Assembly (NCBI RefSeq): GCF_016909575.1
Contig: NZ_JAFBGA010000002.1
Location: forward strand, 62,001 to 126,000
Source of the DNA: Streptomyces sp. HB132
GTDB lineage: Bacteria > Actinomycetota > Actinomycetes > Streptomycetales > Streptomycetaceae
DNA length: 64,000 nt
Direction: 5' to 3'
In this document: piece after piece, positions 26,041-36,053 of the stretch
Layout of the letters: every line of letters starts with the position of its first letter
Position numbering within the stretch: the stretch's first letter is position 1
Position numbers and translations under genes: made by a program
The notes under the pieces: generated by a model
What the model saw: the letters and a program-made list of their open reading frames with translations, nothing else
Database searches by the model: none
Told to the model about the DNA's origin: nothing

Positions 26041-26138
26041 ACGCTCTGTCGCACCATGGTGCGGTCAGCAGCGACGCCAAGTCTACACAGTTTCCAGGGG
26101 TGCTCCGCACCGCCCGCCGCCACCGCTGTACCCGCAGG

Positions 26139-27668
26139 TCAGGTGCACTTCTTCCCGTTCCTGGGCGGCGTGCCCTCCAGCAGATAGGTGTTGATCGCCG
26201 TGTCGATGCAGTCGCTGCCCCGGCCGTACGCCGTGTGACCGTCGCCCTCGTAGGTGAGCAAGGTGCCGGAGGAGAGCTGGTCCGCGAGGGACTCGGCCCA
26301 CTTGTAGGGAGTGGCCGGGTCGCGGGTGGTGCCCACCACGACGATCGGGGCGGCGCCCTCCGCCTCGGTGCGGTGCGGGGTGCCGGTGGCTTCCACGGGC
26401 CAGGAGCCGCAGTTCAGGGCGGCCCAGGCGAAGCCCCTGCCGAAGACGGGGGACGCCTTCTCGAAATCCGGGAGCGCCTTCTCCACTTCTGCGGGCCCGG
26501 TGAAGGCGGGGGTCAGGTCGAGGCAGTTCACGGCGGCGTTGGCGAACATCAGGTTGGCGTACTTGCCGCTCGGACCGCGGTCGTAATAACTGTCGGCCAA
26601 AGTGAGGAGGCCGGAGCCGTCGCCGCGCCGCGCCGCGGCGACGGCTTCGCGCAGCTGGGGCCAGGCGGCCTCGTCGTACATCGCGGCGATCACGCCCGTG
26701 GTCGCCAGGGATTCGGTCAGCTGCCGGGTGTCACCCGTCGGCACGGGCTCGGAGTCCAGGTCGCTGAAGAGCTTCTTCAGCGCGGTCGCCGCGTCGGCGG
26801 TGGACGTGCGGCCGAGCGGGCAGTCCGTCTGCTTCACACAGTCCGCGGCGAAGGACTGGAACGCGGCCTCGAAGCCGGCGGTCTGATCGCGGTTGATGTC
26901 GATCGCGGGGAGCGACGGGTCCATCGCCCCGTCCAGGACGAGACGTCCTGCCCGGGCGGGGAACAGCTCGGCGTAGGTCGCGCCGAGGAACGTGCCGTAC
27001 GAGGCGCCGACGTAGTGCAGCTTGTCGTCGCCGAGCAGGGAGCGCAGGACGTCCATGTCACGTGCCGTCTCCACCGTGGAGACGTGCGGGAGGATCGTGC
27101 CGGACCGCTTCTCGCAGCCGTCGGCGAACTTCGCGTAGGACTTGTTCAGCTCGGCGATCTCGCCCCTGTCGTCCGGGGTCTGGTCCACCTGCGTGTAGGC
27201 GTCCATCTCCTTGCCGGTGAGGCACTCGACCGGTTCGCTGCGGGCCACACCCCGTGGATCGATGGACACCATGTCGTACCGGGCACGGACCGGGGCGGGG
27301 TAGCCGATGGCCGCGTACCCCTGGAGGTAGTCGACGGCCGAGCCGCCGGGGCCTCCGGGATTCACCAGGAGCGAGCCGATCCGCTTTCCGGGCCCGGTGG
27401 CCTTCTTACGTGAGACGGACAGCTTGACGTCCCCGTCGTCGGGCTTCGCGTAGTCCAGAGGGGCCTTCATCGTGGTGCACTGGAAGCCCTCGACACCGCA
27501 GTCCCGCCACTTCAGCTTCTGTCCGTAGTAGGGCTCGAGCCCTTCGGGGGCGGCCGAGCCCGTCGCCGACGCGCTCGGGGCCGAGCCTCCACTGCTGCAG
27601 CCGGAGACGAGCAGGCCGGCAGTGCCGAGCCCGATGGCGAACGTACGGAGCAGGCGCCTGGTGTCCAT
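26139..27668 (-). CDS. Secreted tripeptidyl aminopeptidase-like alpha/beta hydrolase (lipoprotein)
   Basis: Encodes 509 aa from ATG 27668. A lipoprotein signal peptide MDTRRLLRTFAIGLGTAGLL ends in the lipobox VSGC, followed by a Ser/Gly/Ala-rich linker. The catalytic domain is the alpha/beta-hydrolase fold of Streptomyces Tap/SlpD/SlpE proteases: MVSIDPRGVARSEP, the nucleophile elbow VGASYGTFLGATY, and the C-terminal TAP-like domain with VVVGTTRDPATPYKWAE and DGHTAYGRGSDCIDTAINTYL carrying the His and a disulphide-prone Cys. It probably removes tripeptides from peptides outside the membrane. It lies between holB and tRNA-Thr on the same strand. Confidence 0.92.
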   Translation of the reverse strand: MDTRRLLRTFAIGLGTAGLLVSGCSSGGSAPSASATGSAAPEGLEPYYGQKLKWRDCGVEGFQCTTMKAPLDYAKPDDGDVKLSVSRKKATGPGKRIGSLLVNPGGPGGSAVDYLQGYAAIGYPAPVRARYDMVSIDPRGVARSEPVECLTGKEMDAYTQVDQTPDDRGEIAELNKSYAKFADGCEKRSGTILPHVSTVETARDMDVLRSLLGDDKLHYVGASYGTFLGATYAELFPARAGRLVLDGAMDPSLPAIDINRDQTAGFEAAFQSFAADCVKQTDCPLGRTSTADAATALKKLFSDLDSEPVPTGDTRQLTESLATTGVIAAMYDEAAWPQLREAVAAARRGDGSGLLTLADSYYDRGPSGKYANLMFANAAVNCLDLTPAFTGPAEVEKALPDFEKASPVFGRGFAWAALNCGSWPVEATGTPHRTEAEGAAPIVVVGTTRDPATPYKWAESLADQLSSGTLLTYEGDGHTAYGRGSDCIDTAINTYLLEGTPPRNGKKCT

Positions 27669-27798
27669 CCCCGGAGCGTAGCCGCCGCGTGACGACTCAA
27701 CCGATTCCCTGCTCATACGGGTGAATTCACCCAGCTCCGCAGTCCACCCGGAACGCCGGTGCCAGCGGGCCGCACCTGCCCGACTCCGCCACCGGGCG

Positions 27799-29004
27799 TC
27801 AGCCGGCCCGGAGCGCCACCGTCATCGCCTCCACGGCGAGCAGGGGCGCCACGTTGCGGTCGAGGGCGCGGCGGCAGGCGATCACTGCCTCGATCCGGCG
27901 CAAGGTCCGCTCCGGCGTGGACGCCTCGGCGACCCGGTCGAGCGCGTCCCGGACATCCGTGTTGGCGAGGGCGATCCGGGAGCCGAGCTGAAGAGCCAGC
28001 ACATCGCGGTAGAAACCGGTGAGTTCGCTCAGCGCGAGATCGATGCTGTCGCGCTGCGTACGTGTCCTGCGGCGCTTCTGCCTGTCCTCCAGCTCCTTCA
28101 TCGCACCCGCCGTCCCGCGCGGCATCCGGCCCCCGGCCACACCGCCGAGCGCCGCCTTCAGGTCGTCCGTCTCCTTGACGTCGATCTCCTCGGCGACCTG
28201 CTTCGCGTCGTCCGTCGCCGTGTCGATCAGTTCCTGGGCCGCCTTGAGGCAGCCACCGACGTCGTGGACGCGGAGCGGGAGCCTGAGCACCGCCGTGCGG
28301 CGGGTACGGGCCCGCTCGTCGGTGGCCAGACGGCGCGCCCTGCCGATGTGCCCCTGTGTGGCGCGAGCGGCGAACGCGGCCCGCTCCGGGTCGATGCCGT
28401 CGCGCCTGGTCAGCACATCGGCCACTGCGTCCACCGGCGGCGTACGCAGGTTGAGGTGGCGACAGCGAGAACGGATCGTGGGCAGAACGTCCTCGAGGGA
28501 CGGGGCGCAGAGCAGCCACACCGTGCGGGGCGCGGGCTCCTCCACCGCCTTCAGCAGGACGTTTCCCGCGCCCTCGGTGAGGCGGTCCGCGTCCTCCATG
28601 ACGATGACCTGCCAGCGGCCCACGGCGGGGGAGAGCTGGGCACGGCGGACGAGTTCACGGGTCTCCTTCACACCGATGGAGAGCAGATCCGTGCGGATCA
28701 CCTCGACGTCGGCGTGGGTGGCGATCAGCGCCGTGTGGCAGCCGTCGCAGAAGCCGCAGCCGGGAGCCCCTCCCAGGGCCCGGTCGGGGCTGGTGCACTG
28801 GAGCGCCGCGGCGAAGGCACGGGCCGCGGTGGACCGGCCGGAGCCCGGCGGGCCGGTGAACAGCCAGGCGTGGGTCATCTTCGAGCCGGGGGGCACCGGG
28901 CGCCCCTCGGACTGGGCGGTGACCAGCGCATCGGCGTCCCGGGCGGCGGCGCCGAGCTGCTCCTGCACCCGGTCCTGTCCGACCAGGTCGTCCCATACGG
29001 TCAT
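27799..29004 (-). CDS. holB: DNA polymerase III subunit delta'
   Basis: Encodes 401 aa from ATG 29004 (MTVWDDLVGQDRVQEQL), with GGAAGGGCGG upstream. It is a clamp-loader AAA+ protein: Walker A FTGPPGSGRSTAARAFA with Arg in place of the usual Lys of GKS/T, a Cys-rich zinc module CGFCDGCH plus an earlier Cys, the VMEDADRL Walker-B equivalent, and the SRC motif in TIRSRCRHLN. The altered P-loop agrees with delta' being a non-hydrolysing subunit. The C-terminal domain is longer than in Escherichia coli. It follows the thymidylate kinase fusion gene on the same strand, as in other actinobacteria. Confidence 0.95.
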   Translation of the reverse strand: MTVWDDLVGQDRVQEQLGAAARDADALVTAQSEGRPVPPGSKMTHAWLFTGPPGSGRSTAARAFAAALQCTSPDRALGGAPGCGFCDGCHTALIATHADVEVIRTDLLSIGVKETRELVRRAQLSPAVGRWQVIVMEDADRLTEGAGNVLLKAVEEPAPRTVWLLCAPSLEDVLPTIRSRCRHLNLRTPPVDAVADVLTRRDGIDPERAAFAARATQGHIGRARRLATDERARTRRTAVLRLPLRVHDVGGCLKAAQELIDTATDDAKQVAEEIDVKETDDLKAALGGVAGGRMPRGTAGAMKELEDRQKRRRTRTQRDSIDLALSELTGFYRDVLALQLGSRIALANTDVRDALDRVAEASTPERTLRRIEAVIACRRALDRNVAPLLAVEAMTVALRAG

Positions 29005-29112
29005 GGTCACCGCCCTTCCGGTGGTGTGCTGCGCAACGCCGGTGTCCCAGCGCTTCCCTATTGTGCGGGAAGGGTCTGACAATCCCGGCGTTCCGCCTCC
29101 ACCTTCCGCCCG

Positions 29113-32100
29113 TCAGCGGCGCGGCCCCCGCCCGCTCCGTCCGGAGCCGCCCTGATCGTCGTCGTGGCCGCCGAGCAGTTCGTCGGCCAGGGACGGCAGA
29201 TCGTCCAGCGGCGTCTCCTCCGCCCAGTCCGGCCGCGGCCGTCCGCCGCGGCCGCCCTCAGCCGCGGAACCCCGGGCCTCACGCCCGCCCTGCGGGTCGT
29301 CGCTCACCTGGGGCAGCTCACGCGTGCGCTCGTTCTCGCTCTCGGCACCGGAAGCCCGACGCTCGTCGCGGAAGACGCCCGGCGGTACGCGGTCGGACGG
29401 ATCCTCGTCCCGCACGGGCCGCAGAACGGCGGTCTCGTCCGCATCGCGCACCGGCGGCAGTACAGCCGTCTCGTCCGCGTCGCGCGCGGGGCCGTCCGGC
29501 CGGGCGACCGGCACGGGCTGCGTGATCTCGTTCGGATTCACGACCGGTGTCGCGACGGTGAGTTCGTTGTCCTGCGCCGAGGGCCCGGTCTTCCGGAACT
29601 CGGAGTCGCCCCGCTCCTCGGAACGCTGCGCGGCGGCCGCTGCCGCGGCCTCCTCGGCCCGGGCGGCTGCCTCGGCCTCGGCACGGCGGCGCGCCTCCTC
29701 GGACCTGACCAGCGCCTCCTCCGCCTTGCGCTGCTTCTCCAGGCGCAGTGCCTCCGCCTCCTTGCGGATCCGCGCCTCCTCCTGGGCCTGCCGGCGCAGC
29801 CGCTCCTGCTCGGCCTCACGCACCTGCTCCTCGGCCTCGAGGCGGGCCCGCTGCTCCTCGGCACGGCGTCGGGCCTCCTCGGCACGCTGCCGGGCCTCCT
29901 CGGCCTGGCGCTCGGCCTCGCGCTGACGCGCCTCCTCCTCCTCGCGGCGCCTGCGCTCCTCCTCCTCGGCACGGAGCTTCGCGAGCTGGGCCTGCCGCTC
30001 GGCCTCCAGCCGCTCCTCCTCCGCCTTGCGGGCAGCCTCTTCCTCGGCCTTGCGCCGGGCCTCCTCCTCGGCCGCCCTGCGCGCCTCCTCCTGGGCCTTG
30101 ATCTCGGCTTCGGAGAGGGGAAGGAGCCGGTCGAGCCGGTGGCGTACGACCGTGGTGATCGCTTCGGGCTCCTGCCCTGCGTCCACCACCAGGTAGCGGG
30201 ACGGGTCGGCGGCGGCGAGGGTCAGGAAGCCGGACCGCACGCGGTTGTGGAATTCGGCCGGCTCGGACTCCAGCCGGTCGGGCGCCTCGGTGAAGCGTTC
30301 CCGTGCCGTCTGCGGGTCGACGTCCAGGAGCACCGTCAGATGCGGTACGAGCCCGCTGGTCGCCCAGCGCGAGATCCTGGCGATCTCGGTCGGTGCGAGG
30401 TCCCGGCCCGCGCCCTGGTAGGCGACGGACGAGTCGATGTAGCGGTCGGAGATGACGACCGCGCCGCGCTCCAGTGCCGGGCGGACGACCGAGTCGACGT
30501 GCTCGGCACGGTCGGCGGCGTACAGCAGTGCCTCGGCCCGGTTCGACAGACCGGCCGACGAGACGTCCAGGAGGATCGAGCGCAGCCGCTTGCCGATCGG
30601 GGTGGCACCCGGCTCGCGGGTCACGACCACCTCGTGGCCCTTGGCGCGGATCCAGTCGGCGAGCGCGTCGACCTGGGTGGACTTGCCGGCTCCGTCGCCG
30701 CCCTCCAGGACGAGGAAGAAACCGTTCGCCGCGGGAGTGACCGCGGGGTCGCCGCCACGCATCGCCTCACGCAGGTCACGGCGCAGCGGGACGCCGGCGC
30801 GGTCGTCGGTCTTCGCGAGGACGATCACGGCGACGGGCAGCAGCAGCGCGCCGATGAGCATCAGCGCGAAGGCCGCTCCACCGTGTGCGAAGACGAAGTC
30901 ACCGGACCCGAGACGGTGCCGTCCGATGGCGGCGGCGAGCAGCGGACCGCCCACCGCGCCGAGCGCGACGAGCACCCGGGCGACGGCCTGGAGGTGCTCG
31001 GTGGTCTTGGCCTGGCGGAAAGCCTCGGTCTCCTGGTCGATGACCGCATGCCCGATGTGTGCGGCGACCCCCGCCGCGTAACCGGCGAGCAGCGCGATCA
31101 GCAGACCGGTGGCGGTGTCGGGCACCAGGCCGAGCGCGAGGAGCGCGACCCCGGTGACGGCGACCGCCAGTGCCAGCAGCCGGCGGCGCGACAGGGCGGG
31201 CAGCACCTTGGGCGCGGTACGGATACCGAGCGCGGTGCCACCGGTCAGGACCAGGATCAGCAGGGCGAAGGTGGCGGGCCCGCCGTCGAGATCGGCGGCG
31301 TGCAGCACGGAGACGGCCGCTGCGGCGGCGATGGCCCCGGCAACCGCGGCGCACGCCGCGACGACCAGCGGAATGCTGCCGGTACGGCCCTTGTCGGAGC
31401 CCGTTCCGGCACTCGGCCGGCGCAGGCCCTCCAGGGGCGAGCGGGGGCGGGGTGTCCGGGTGGCCGGAATCTCCAGGAAGTAAAGGGTCGAGACCGAGGC
31501 GGAGAAGAGTCCCGCCGCGAGGTAGGAGCCGAGGGCGGCCTGGTGGAAGGAGAACCAGTCGAAGCCGGTACCGAGCAGTTCACCGACCAGCGCGGCGACC
31601 ACCAGCACGGCGGCGGCCGCGGGGACCGCGAGGAAGTTGGTCCGCAGGGAGAGCCTGCGCAGGGCGTCGAGATGGTCCGGCAGCGGGCGCACGGCGGCGC
31701 CTTCGAGGGGCGGGGCGGGGAGCAGCGCGGGGGCCGCGCTCTCCTTGGCCACCGACCACAGCCGTTCGCCGGCACCGGTCACGAAGACCGTGATCAGGAT
31801 CATCATGAGTGCCTTGTCCGGCATCCAGTCGATCCACAGGGGCGCGACGACCAGCAGAGCGAGCCGCAGCCCGTCCGCCCCGATCATCAGCCAGCGCCGG
31901 TCGACCGGACCGGCGGGCGCCATGAGCGCTGTCAAAGGCCCCAGGAGTACGGCTCCGAAGAGCACGGTGGAAAGAATCCGGGCGCCGAACACGGCGGCGA
32001 CGGCAAAGGCCGCCCCGCGGTATCCGGCCCCGAAGGAGCCCTCGAGGACCGCCGCCTGCAGCGACAACAGCACGAGCACAAGAAGGGCGAGTGAATCGCC

Positions 32101-32241
32101 GATACTGCCGACGAGCTGGGCGCTCCACAACCGCCGGAGCGGGGGAACACGCAACAGGGCTCGTACGGCGCGCTCGCGTGAGTCTGCGGCAAGTGTGTCG
32201 GAGGTGGGGCTCACGACCGGTGGCTGCTCGGCTCGCGTCAT
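29113..32241 (-). CDS. tmk: Three-part protein: MFS-like membrane domain, thymidylate kinase, long coiled coil
   Basis: Encodes 1042 aa. Residues ~30-490 have about 12 hydrophobic segments of MFS type (LRRLWSAQLVGSIGDSLALL). Residues ~505-715 are a complete dTMP kinase: P-loop LEGGDGAGKSTQVDAL (Lys520), the DR motif VTREPGATPIGKRLR and VISDRYIDSSVAYQGAGR, and a lid with QTARERF. Residues ~715-880 are an almost pure Glu/Ala/Arg coiled coil (EEARRAAEEEARRKAEEEA). The last ~160 residues are acidic and disordered. The kinase makes dTDP from dTMP. I know such fusions in Streptomyces relatives; most bacteria have a free ~210-aa Tmk. The membrane part may be catalytically inert. The gene sits between topA and holB on the same strand. 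Confidence 0.9.
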   Translation of the reverse strand: MTRAEQPPVVSPTSDTLAADSRERAVRALLRVPPLRRLWSAQLVGSIGDSLALLVLVLLSLQAAVLEGSFGAGYRGAAFAVAAVFGARILSTVLFGAVLLGPLTALMAPAGPVDRRWLMIGADGLRLALLVVAPLWIDWMPDKALMMILITVFVTGAGERLWSVAKESAAPALLPAPPLEGAAVRPLPDHLDALRRLSLRTNFLAVPAAAAVLVVAALVGELLGTGFDWFSFHQAALGSYLAAGLFSASVSTLYFLEIPATRTPRPRSPLEGLRRPSAGTGSDKGRTGSIPLVVAACAAVAGAIAAAAAVSVLHAADLDGGPATFALLILVLTGGTALGIRTAPKVLPALSRRRLLALAVAVTGVALLALGLVPDTATGLLIALLAGYAAGVAAHIGHAVIDQETEAFRQAKTTEHLQAVARVLVALGAVGGPLLAAAIGRHRLGSGDFVFAHGGAAFALMLIGALLLPVAVIVLAKTDDRAGVPLRRDLREAMRGGDPAVTPAANGFFLVLEGGDGAGKSTQVDALADWIRAKGHEVVVTREPGATPIGKRLRSILLDVSSAGLSNRAEALLYAADRAEHVDSVVRPALERGAVVISDRYIDSSVAYQGAGRDLAPTEIARISRWATSGLVPHLTVLLDVDPQTARERFTEAPDRLESEPAEFHNRVRSGFLTLAAADPSRYLVVDAGQEPEAITTVVRHRLDRLLPLSEAEIKAQEEARRAAEEEARRKAEEEAARKAEEERLEAERQAQLAKLRAEEEERRRREEEEARQREAERQAEEARQRAEEARRRAEEQRARLEAEEQVREAEQERLRRQAQEEARIRKEAEALRLEKQRKAEEALVRSEEARRRAEAEAAARAEEAAAAAAAQRSEERGDSEFRKTGPSAQDNELTVATPVVNPNEITQPVPVARPDGPARDADETAVLPPVRDADETAVLRPVRDEDPSDRVPPGVFRDERRASGAESENERTRELPQVSDDPQGGREARGSAAEGGRGGRPRPDWAEETPLDDLPSLADELLGGHDDDQGGSGRSGRGPRR

Positions 32242-32708
<467 letters not shown>

Positions 32709-35576
32709 TCAGCTCTCCTCGGGCGAAGCGGAAGCCGTCTTCTTCGCCGTGGCGGTCGCCTTCTTCGCAGGCGCCTTCTTGGCGGCGGCCGTCTTCTTCG
32801 CGGCAGTCGTCTTGGTGGCGGTCGCCTTCTTGGCCGTGGCCTTCTTGGCCGTCGTGGCCTTCTTCGCGGTGGCCTTCTTGGCCGGAGCCTTCTTCGCCGT
32901 CTTCTTCTTCGCCGGCCCCTTGGCCCGCTTCTCGGCGAGCAACTCGTAACCGCGCTCCGGCGTGATGTCCTCGACGCTGTCGTCGGTCCGCAGCGTCGCG
33001 TTCGTCTCGCCGTCGGTGACGTAGGCGCCGAACCGGCCGTCCTTCACGACCACCGGGGAACCGCTCACCGGGTCGGTGCCCAGCTCCTTCAGCGGCGGCT
33101 TCGCGGCTGCCCGCCCGCGCTGCTTCGGCTGGGCGTAGATCGCCAGGGCCTCTTCGAGCGTGATGTCGAAGAGCTGGTCCTCCGACGTCAGGGAGCGCGA
33201 GTCCGTGCCCTTCTTGAGGTACGGCCCGTAGCGGCCGTTCTGCGCGGTGATCTCGACGCCCTCGGCGTCCTCACCGACCACCCGGGGCAGCGACATCAGC
33301 TTGAGCGCGTCCGCGAGTGTCACCGTGTCGAGCGACATGGACTTGAAGAGCGAGGCGGTCCGCGGCTTCACCGCGTTCTTGCCCGTCTTCGGCGTGCCCT
33401 CGGGCAGTACCTCGGTGACGTACGGGCCGTAGCGCCCGTCCTTCGCGATGATCTGGTTACCGCTGACGGGGTCGGCCCCGAGTTCGAAATCGCCGCTCGG
33501 CTTGGCCAGCAGCTCCTCCGCGAGCTCCACGGACAGCTCGTCGGGTGCCAGGTCCTCCGGCACGTCCGCTCGCTGGTGGCCCTCGGAGTCCTTCTCACCA
33601 CGCTCGATGTACGGCCCGTAGCGGCCGACGCGAAGCTTGATGTCGTTGCCGACGGGGAACGAGGAGATCTCGCGGGCGTCGATCGCGCCCAGGTCGGTCA
33701 CGAGCTCCTTCAGCCCGCCGAGGTGGTCCCCGTCGCCGTTGCCCGCGTCGGAGGCCGCACCGGCACCGGTCGTGTCGTCCCCGGCACCGAAGTAGAAGCG
33801 GCGCAGCCACGGCACGGACTGGGCCTCGCCCCGCGCGATGCGGTCGAGGTCGTCCTCCATGCGGGCGGTGAAGTCGTAGTCGACGAGCCGGCCGAAGTGC
33901 TTCTCCAGCAGGTTGACCACGGCGAACGAGAGGAACGACGGCACCAGGGCCGTGCCCTTCTTGAACACGTAGCCGCGGTCCAGGATCGTCCCGATGATCG
34001 AGGCGTACGTGGACGGGCGGCCGATCTCGCGCTCTTCGAGCTCCTTGACCAGCGAGGCCTCGGTGTACCGGGCCGGCGGCTTGGTCGCGTGGCCGTCGAC
34101 CGTGACCTCGTCGGCGGTCAGCGCGTCGCCCTCGGCGACCTGCGGCAGACGGCGCTCACGGTCGTCCAGCTCGGCGTTCGGGTCGTCCGCTCCCTCGACG
34201 TACGCCTTCATGAAGCCGTGGAAGGTGATCGTCTTGCCGGACGCCGAGAACTCGGCGTCCCGGCCGTCGCTCGCCCGGCCACCGATCTTCACCGTGACCG
34301 AGTTACCCGTGGCGTCCTTCATCTGGGAGGCGACGGTCCGCTTCCAGATCAGCTCGTAGAGCCGGAACTGGTCACCGGTGAGGCCCGTCTCGGCCGGGGT
34401 GCGGAAGCGGTCGCCGGAGGGGCGGATCGCCTCGTGCGCCTCCTGGGCGTTCTTGACCTTTCCGGCGTACGTGCGGGGCTTCTCGGGCAGGTAGTTCGCG
34501 CCGTACAGCTGCGTGACCTGCGCCCGGGCCGCGGAGACCGCGGTGTCCGAGAGGGTCGTGGAGTCCGTACGCATGTAGGTGATGAAGCCGTTCTCGTACA
34601 GCTTCTGCGCCACCTGCATCGTGGCCTTGGCCCCGAAGCCCAGCTTGCGGCTCGCCTCCTGCTGGAGGGTCGTCGTACGGAAGGGCGCGTACGGCGAGCG
34701 GCGGTACGGCTTCGACTCGACCGAGCGGACCGCGAACGCGGAGTCGGCGAGCGCAGCGGCCAGGGCGCGGGCGTTCGACTCGTCCAGATGCAGCGTCTGG
34801 GCGGAGCCCTGCTTGAGCTGCCCGTCGGGACCGAAGTCGCGGCCCTGGGCAATACGGCGCCCGTCGACCGCACTGAGGCGGGCGGTGAGCGTCGAGGGGT
34901 CGGAGATGTCACCGGTGCGGCCGGTGGCGAAGGTGCCGGTCAGGTCCCAGTACTCGGCGGAACGGAAGGCGATGCGTTCGCGCTCCCGCTCGACGACGAG
35001 GCGAGTGGCGACGGACTGGACACGGCCCGCGGACAGCCGCGGCATGACCTTCTTCCACAGGACCGGCGAGACCTCGTAGCCGTAGAGGCGGTCGAGGATA
35101 CGGCGGGTCTCCTGGGCGTCGACCATGCGCTGGTTGAGCTCGCGCGGATTGGCGACGGCTGCCCTGATCGCGTCCTTGGTGATCTCGTGGAAGACCATCC
35201 GGTGGACCGGGACCTTGGGCCTGAGGACTTCCTGCAGGTGCCACGCGATGGCTTCGCCCTCGCGGTCCTCATCGGTGGCGAGGAAGAGTTCGTCGGATTC
35301 GGCGAGGAGCTGCTTGAGCTTCCTGACCTGGGACTTCTTGTCTGCGTTGACGACGTAGATCGGCTGGAAGTCGTTATCGACGTCCACGCCGAGGCGGCGT
35401 ACCTCACCGGTGTACTCGTCCGGCACCTCGGCGGCGCCGTTCGGCAGGTCGCGGATGTGCCCGACGCTCGCCTCGACGACGTATCCGGGGCCGAGATAGC
35501 CCTTGATCGTCTTCGCCTTGGCAGGCGACTCGACAATGACGAGTCGGCGGCCTGCGGTCTCGCTGGTCGGGGACAA
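32709..35576 (-). CDS. topA: DNA topoisomerase I (type IA)
   Basis: Encodes 955 aa from the TTG at 35576 (GGAGAG upstream; product MSPTSETAGRRLVIVESPAK). TOPRIM features are RLVIVESPAKAKTIKGYLG and LATDEDREGEAIAWHL. The catalytic Tyr334 lies in GFITYMRTDSTTLS, preceded by KVMPRLSAGRVQSVATRLV. The C-terminal half has repeated GRYGPY-containing TopA_C repeats (GRYGPYIERG, DGRYGPYVTEV, NGRYGPYLKKG) in place of zinc fingers, then a ~75-residue tail of Ala/Lys repeats (AKKATAKKA-type), as in other actinobacterial TopA proteins, where the basic tail aids processivity. It relaxes negative supercoils. The frame is open further upstream, but the start chosen agrees with the family. Confidence 0.97.
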   Translation of the reverse strand: MSPTSETAGRRLVIVESPAKAKTIKGYLGPGYVVEASVGHIRDLPNGAAEVPDEYTGEVRRLGVDVDNDFQPIYVVNADKKSQVRKLKQLLAESDELFLATDEDREGEAIAWHLQEVLRPKVPVHRMVFHEITKDAIRAAVANPRELNQRMVDAQETRRILDRLYGYEVSPVLWKKVMPRLSAGRVQSVATRLVVERERERIAFRSAEYWDLTGTFATGRTGDISDPSTLTARLSAVDGRRIAQGRDFGPDGQLKQGSAQTLHLDESNARALAAALADSAFAVRSVESKPYRRSPYAPFRTTTLQQEASRKLGFGAKATMQVAQKLYENGFITYMRTDSTTLSDTAVSAARAQVTQLYGANYLPEKPRTYAGKVKNAQEAHEAIRPSGDRFRTPAETGLTGDQFRLYELIWKRTVASQMKDATGNSVTVKIGGRASDGRDAEFSASGKTITFHGFMKAYVEGADDPNAELDDRERRLPQVAEGDALTADEVTVDGHATKPPARYTEASLVKELEEREIGRPSTYASIIGTILDRGYVFKKGTALVPSFLSFAVVNLLEKHFGRLVDYDFTARMEDDLDRIARGEAQSVPWLRRFYFGAGDDTTGAGAASDAGNGDGDHLGGLKELVTDLGAIDAREISSFPVGNDIKLRVGRYGPYIERGEKDSEGHQRADVPEDLAPDELSVELAEELLAKPSGDFELGADPVSGNQIIAKDGRYGPYVTEVLPEGTPKTGKNAVKPRTASLFKSMSLDTVTLADALKLMSLPRVVGEDAEGVEITAQNGRYGPYLKKGTDSRSLTSEDQLFDITLEEALAIYAQPKQRGRAAAKPPLKELGTDPVSGSPVVVKDGRFGAYVTDGETNATLRTDDSVEDITPERGYELLAEKRAKGPAKKKTAKKAPAKKATAKKATTAKKATAKKATATKTTAAKKTAAAKKAPAKKATATAKKTASASPEES

Positions 35577-35740
35577 CTTCGCTCTTCTCTCCGGTCGGCA
35601 CTCGTGGGCATCCGGGCAGCGCTCTGTGCTGCCTGCGGTGCTGTCGCTGCGGAGTGTGACGGTACAACCCGCCCCCGTGTCAAACGGCAAAAGCCCGCAA
35701 CGGCCACTCGAACGGTAACCCGACTTCCGCCATTCCTGCC

Positions 35741-35762
35741 GCCCGGACCGTCCGGTCCGGGC
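35741..35762 (-). terminator. Hairpin downstream of the small membrane protein gene
   Basis: GCCCGGACC (35741-35749) and GGTCCGGGC (35754-35762) form a 9-bp perfect stem with a 4-nt loop. It lies between the small membrane gene stop and the topA start and probably ends the upstream minus-strand transcript. Confidence 0.6.
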
Positions 35763-35855
35763 CTCGCGGTGCTGTCGCCTGCGGGATTCGCGGCCCCGCC
35801 GGGGAACCGCGCGTCACGGCCGCCCGAAGCCCGACGCACCTGCCGGAGAAGTGGA

Positions 35856-36053
35856 TCAGATGCGGGTGAGGCACCACACGCCGAGGACGAGGAAGAGTAC
35901 GCCGAAGAGCGTGGCGAGAGCGGTGGCGGCGACGGGGCTCACACCGAGCGCCACCGGCGCGCGCTGAATGGTGCGCGCCCCCGTCCAGACCAGGAGGGCG
36001 GCACCGAACAGTGCGAAAGCCGCACCGGCGAAAACGGCGGTGGCACTTTCCAT
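35856..36053 (-). CDS. Small two-TM membrane protein of unknown function
   Basis: Encodes 65 aa from ATG 36053, with GAGGGG 7 nt upstream. Two hydrophobic helices are obvious: TAVFAGAAFALFGAALLVW and AATALATLFGVLFLVLGVW, with a short loop TGARTIQRAPVALGVSP. No Cys or charged residue lies in the membrane parts. A tail of CLTRI follows. The family is unknown to me, but the layout is common among conserved small Streptomyces membrane proteins. It lies upstream of topA on the same strand, with a hairpin between. Confidence 0.7.
   Translation of the reverse strand: MESATAVFAGAAFALFGAALLVWTGARTIQRAPVALGVSPVAATALATLFGVLFLVLGVWCLTRI

Noticed and set aside
29164..32094. Very long open frame antisense to the thymidylate kinase fusion gene (and similar long antisense frames at 5991-7595, 16160-18313, 27721-29079, 32091-36251, 59232-61298)
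   Set aside because: These are expected shadows of strongly GC-biased coding sequence. They have no ribosome sites and no recognisable domains, and the opposite strand has clear families.
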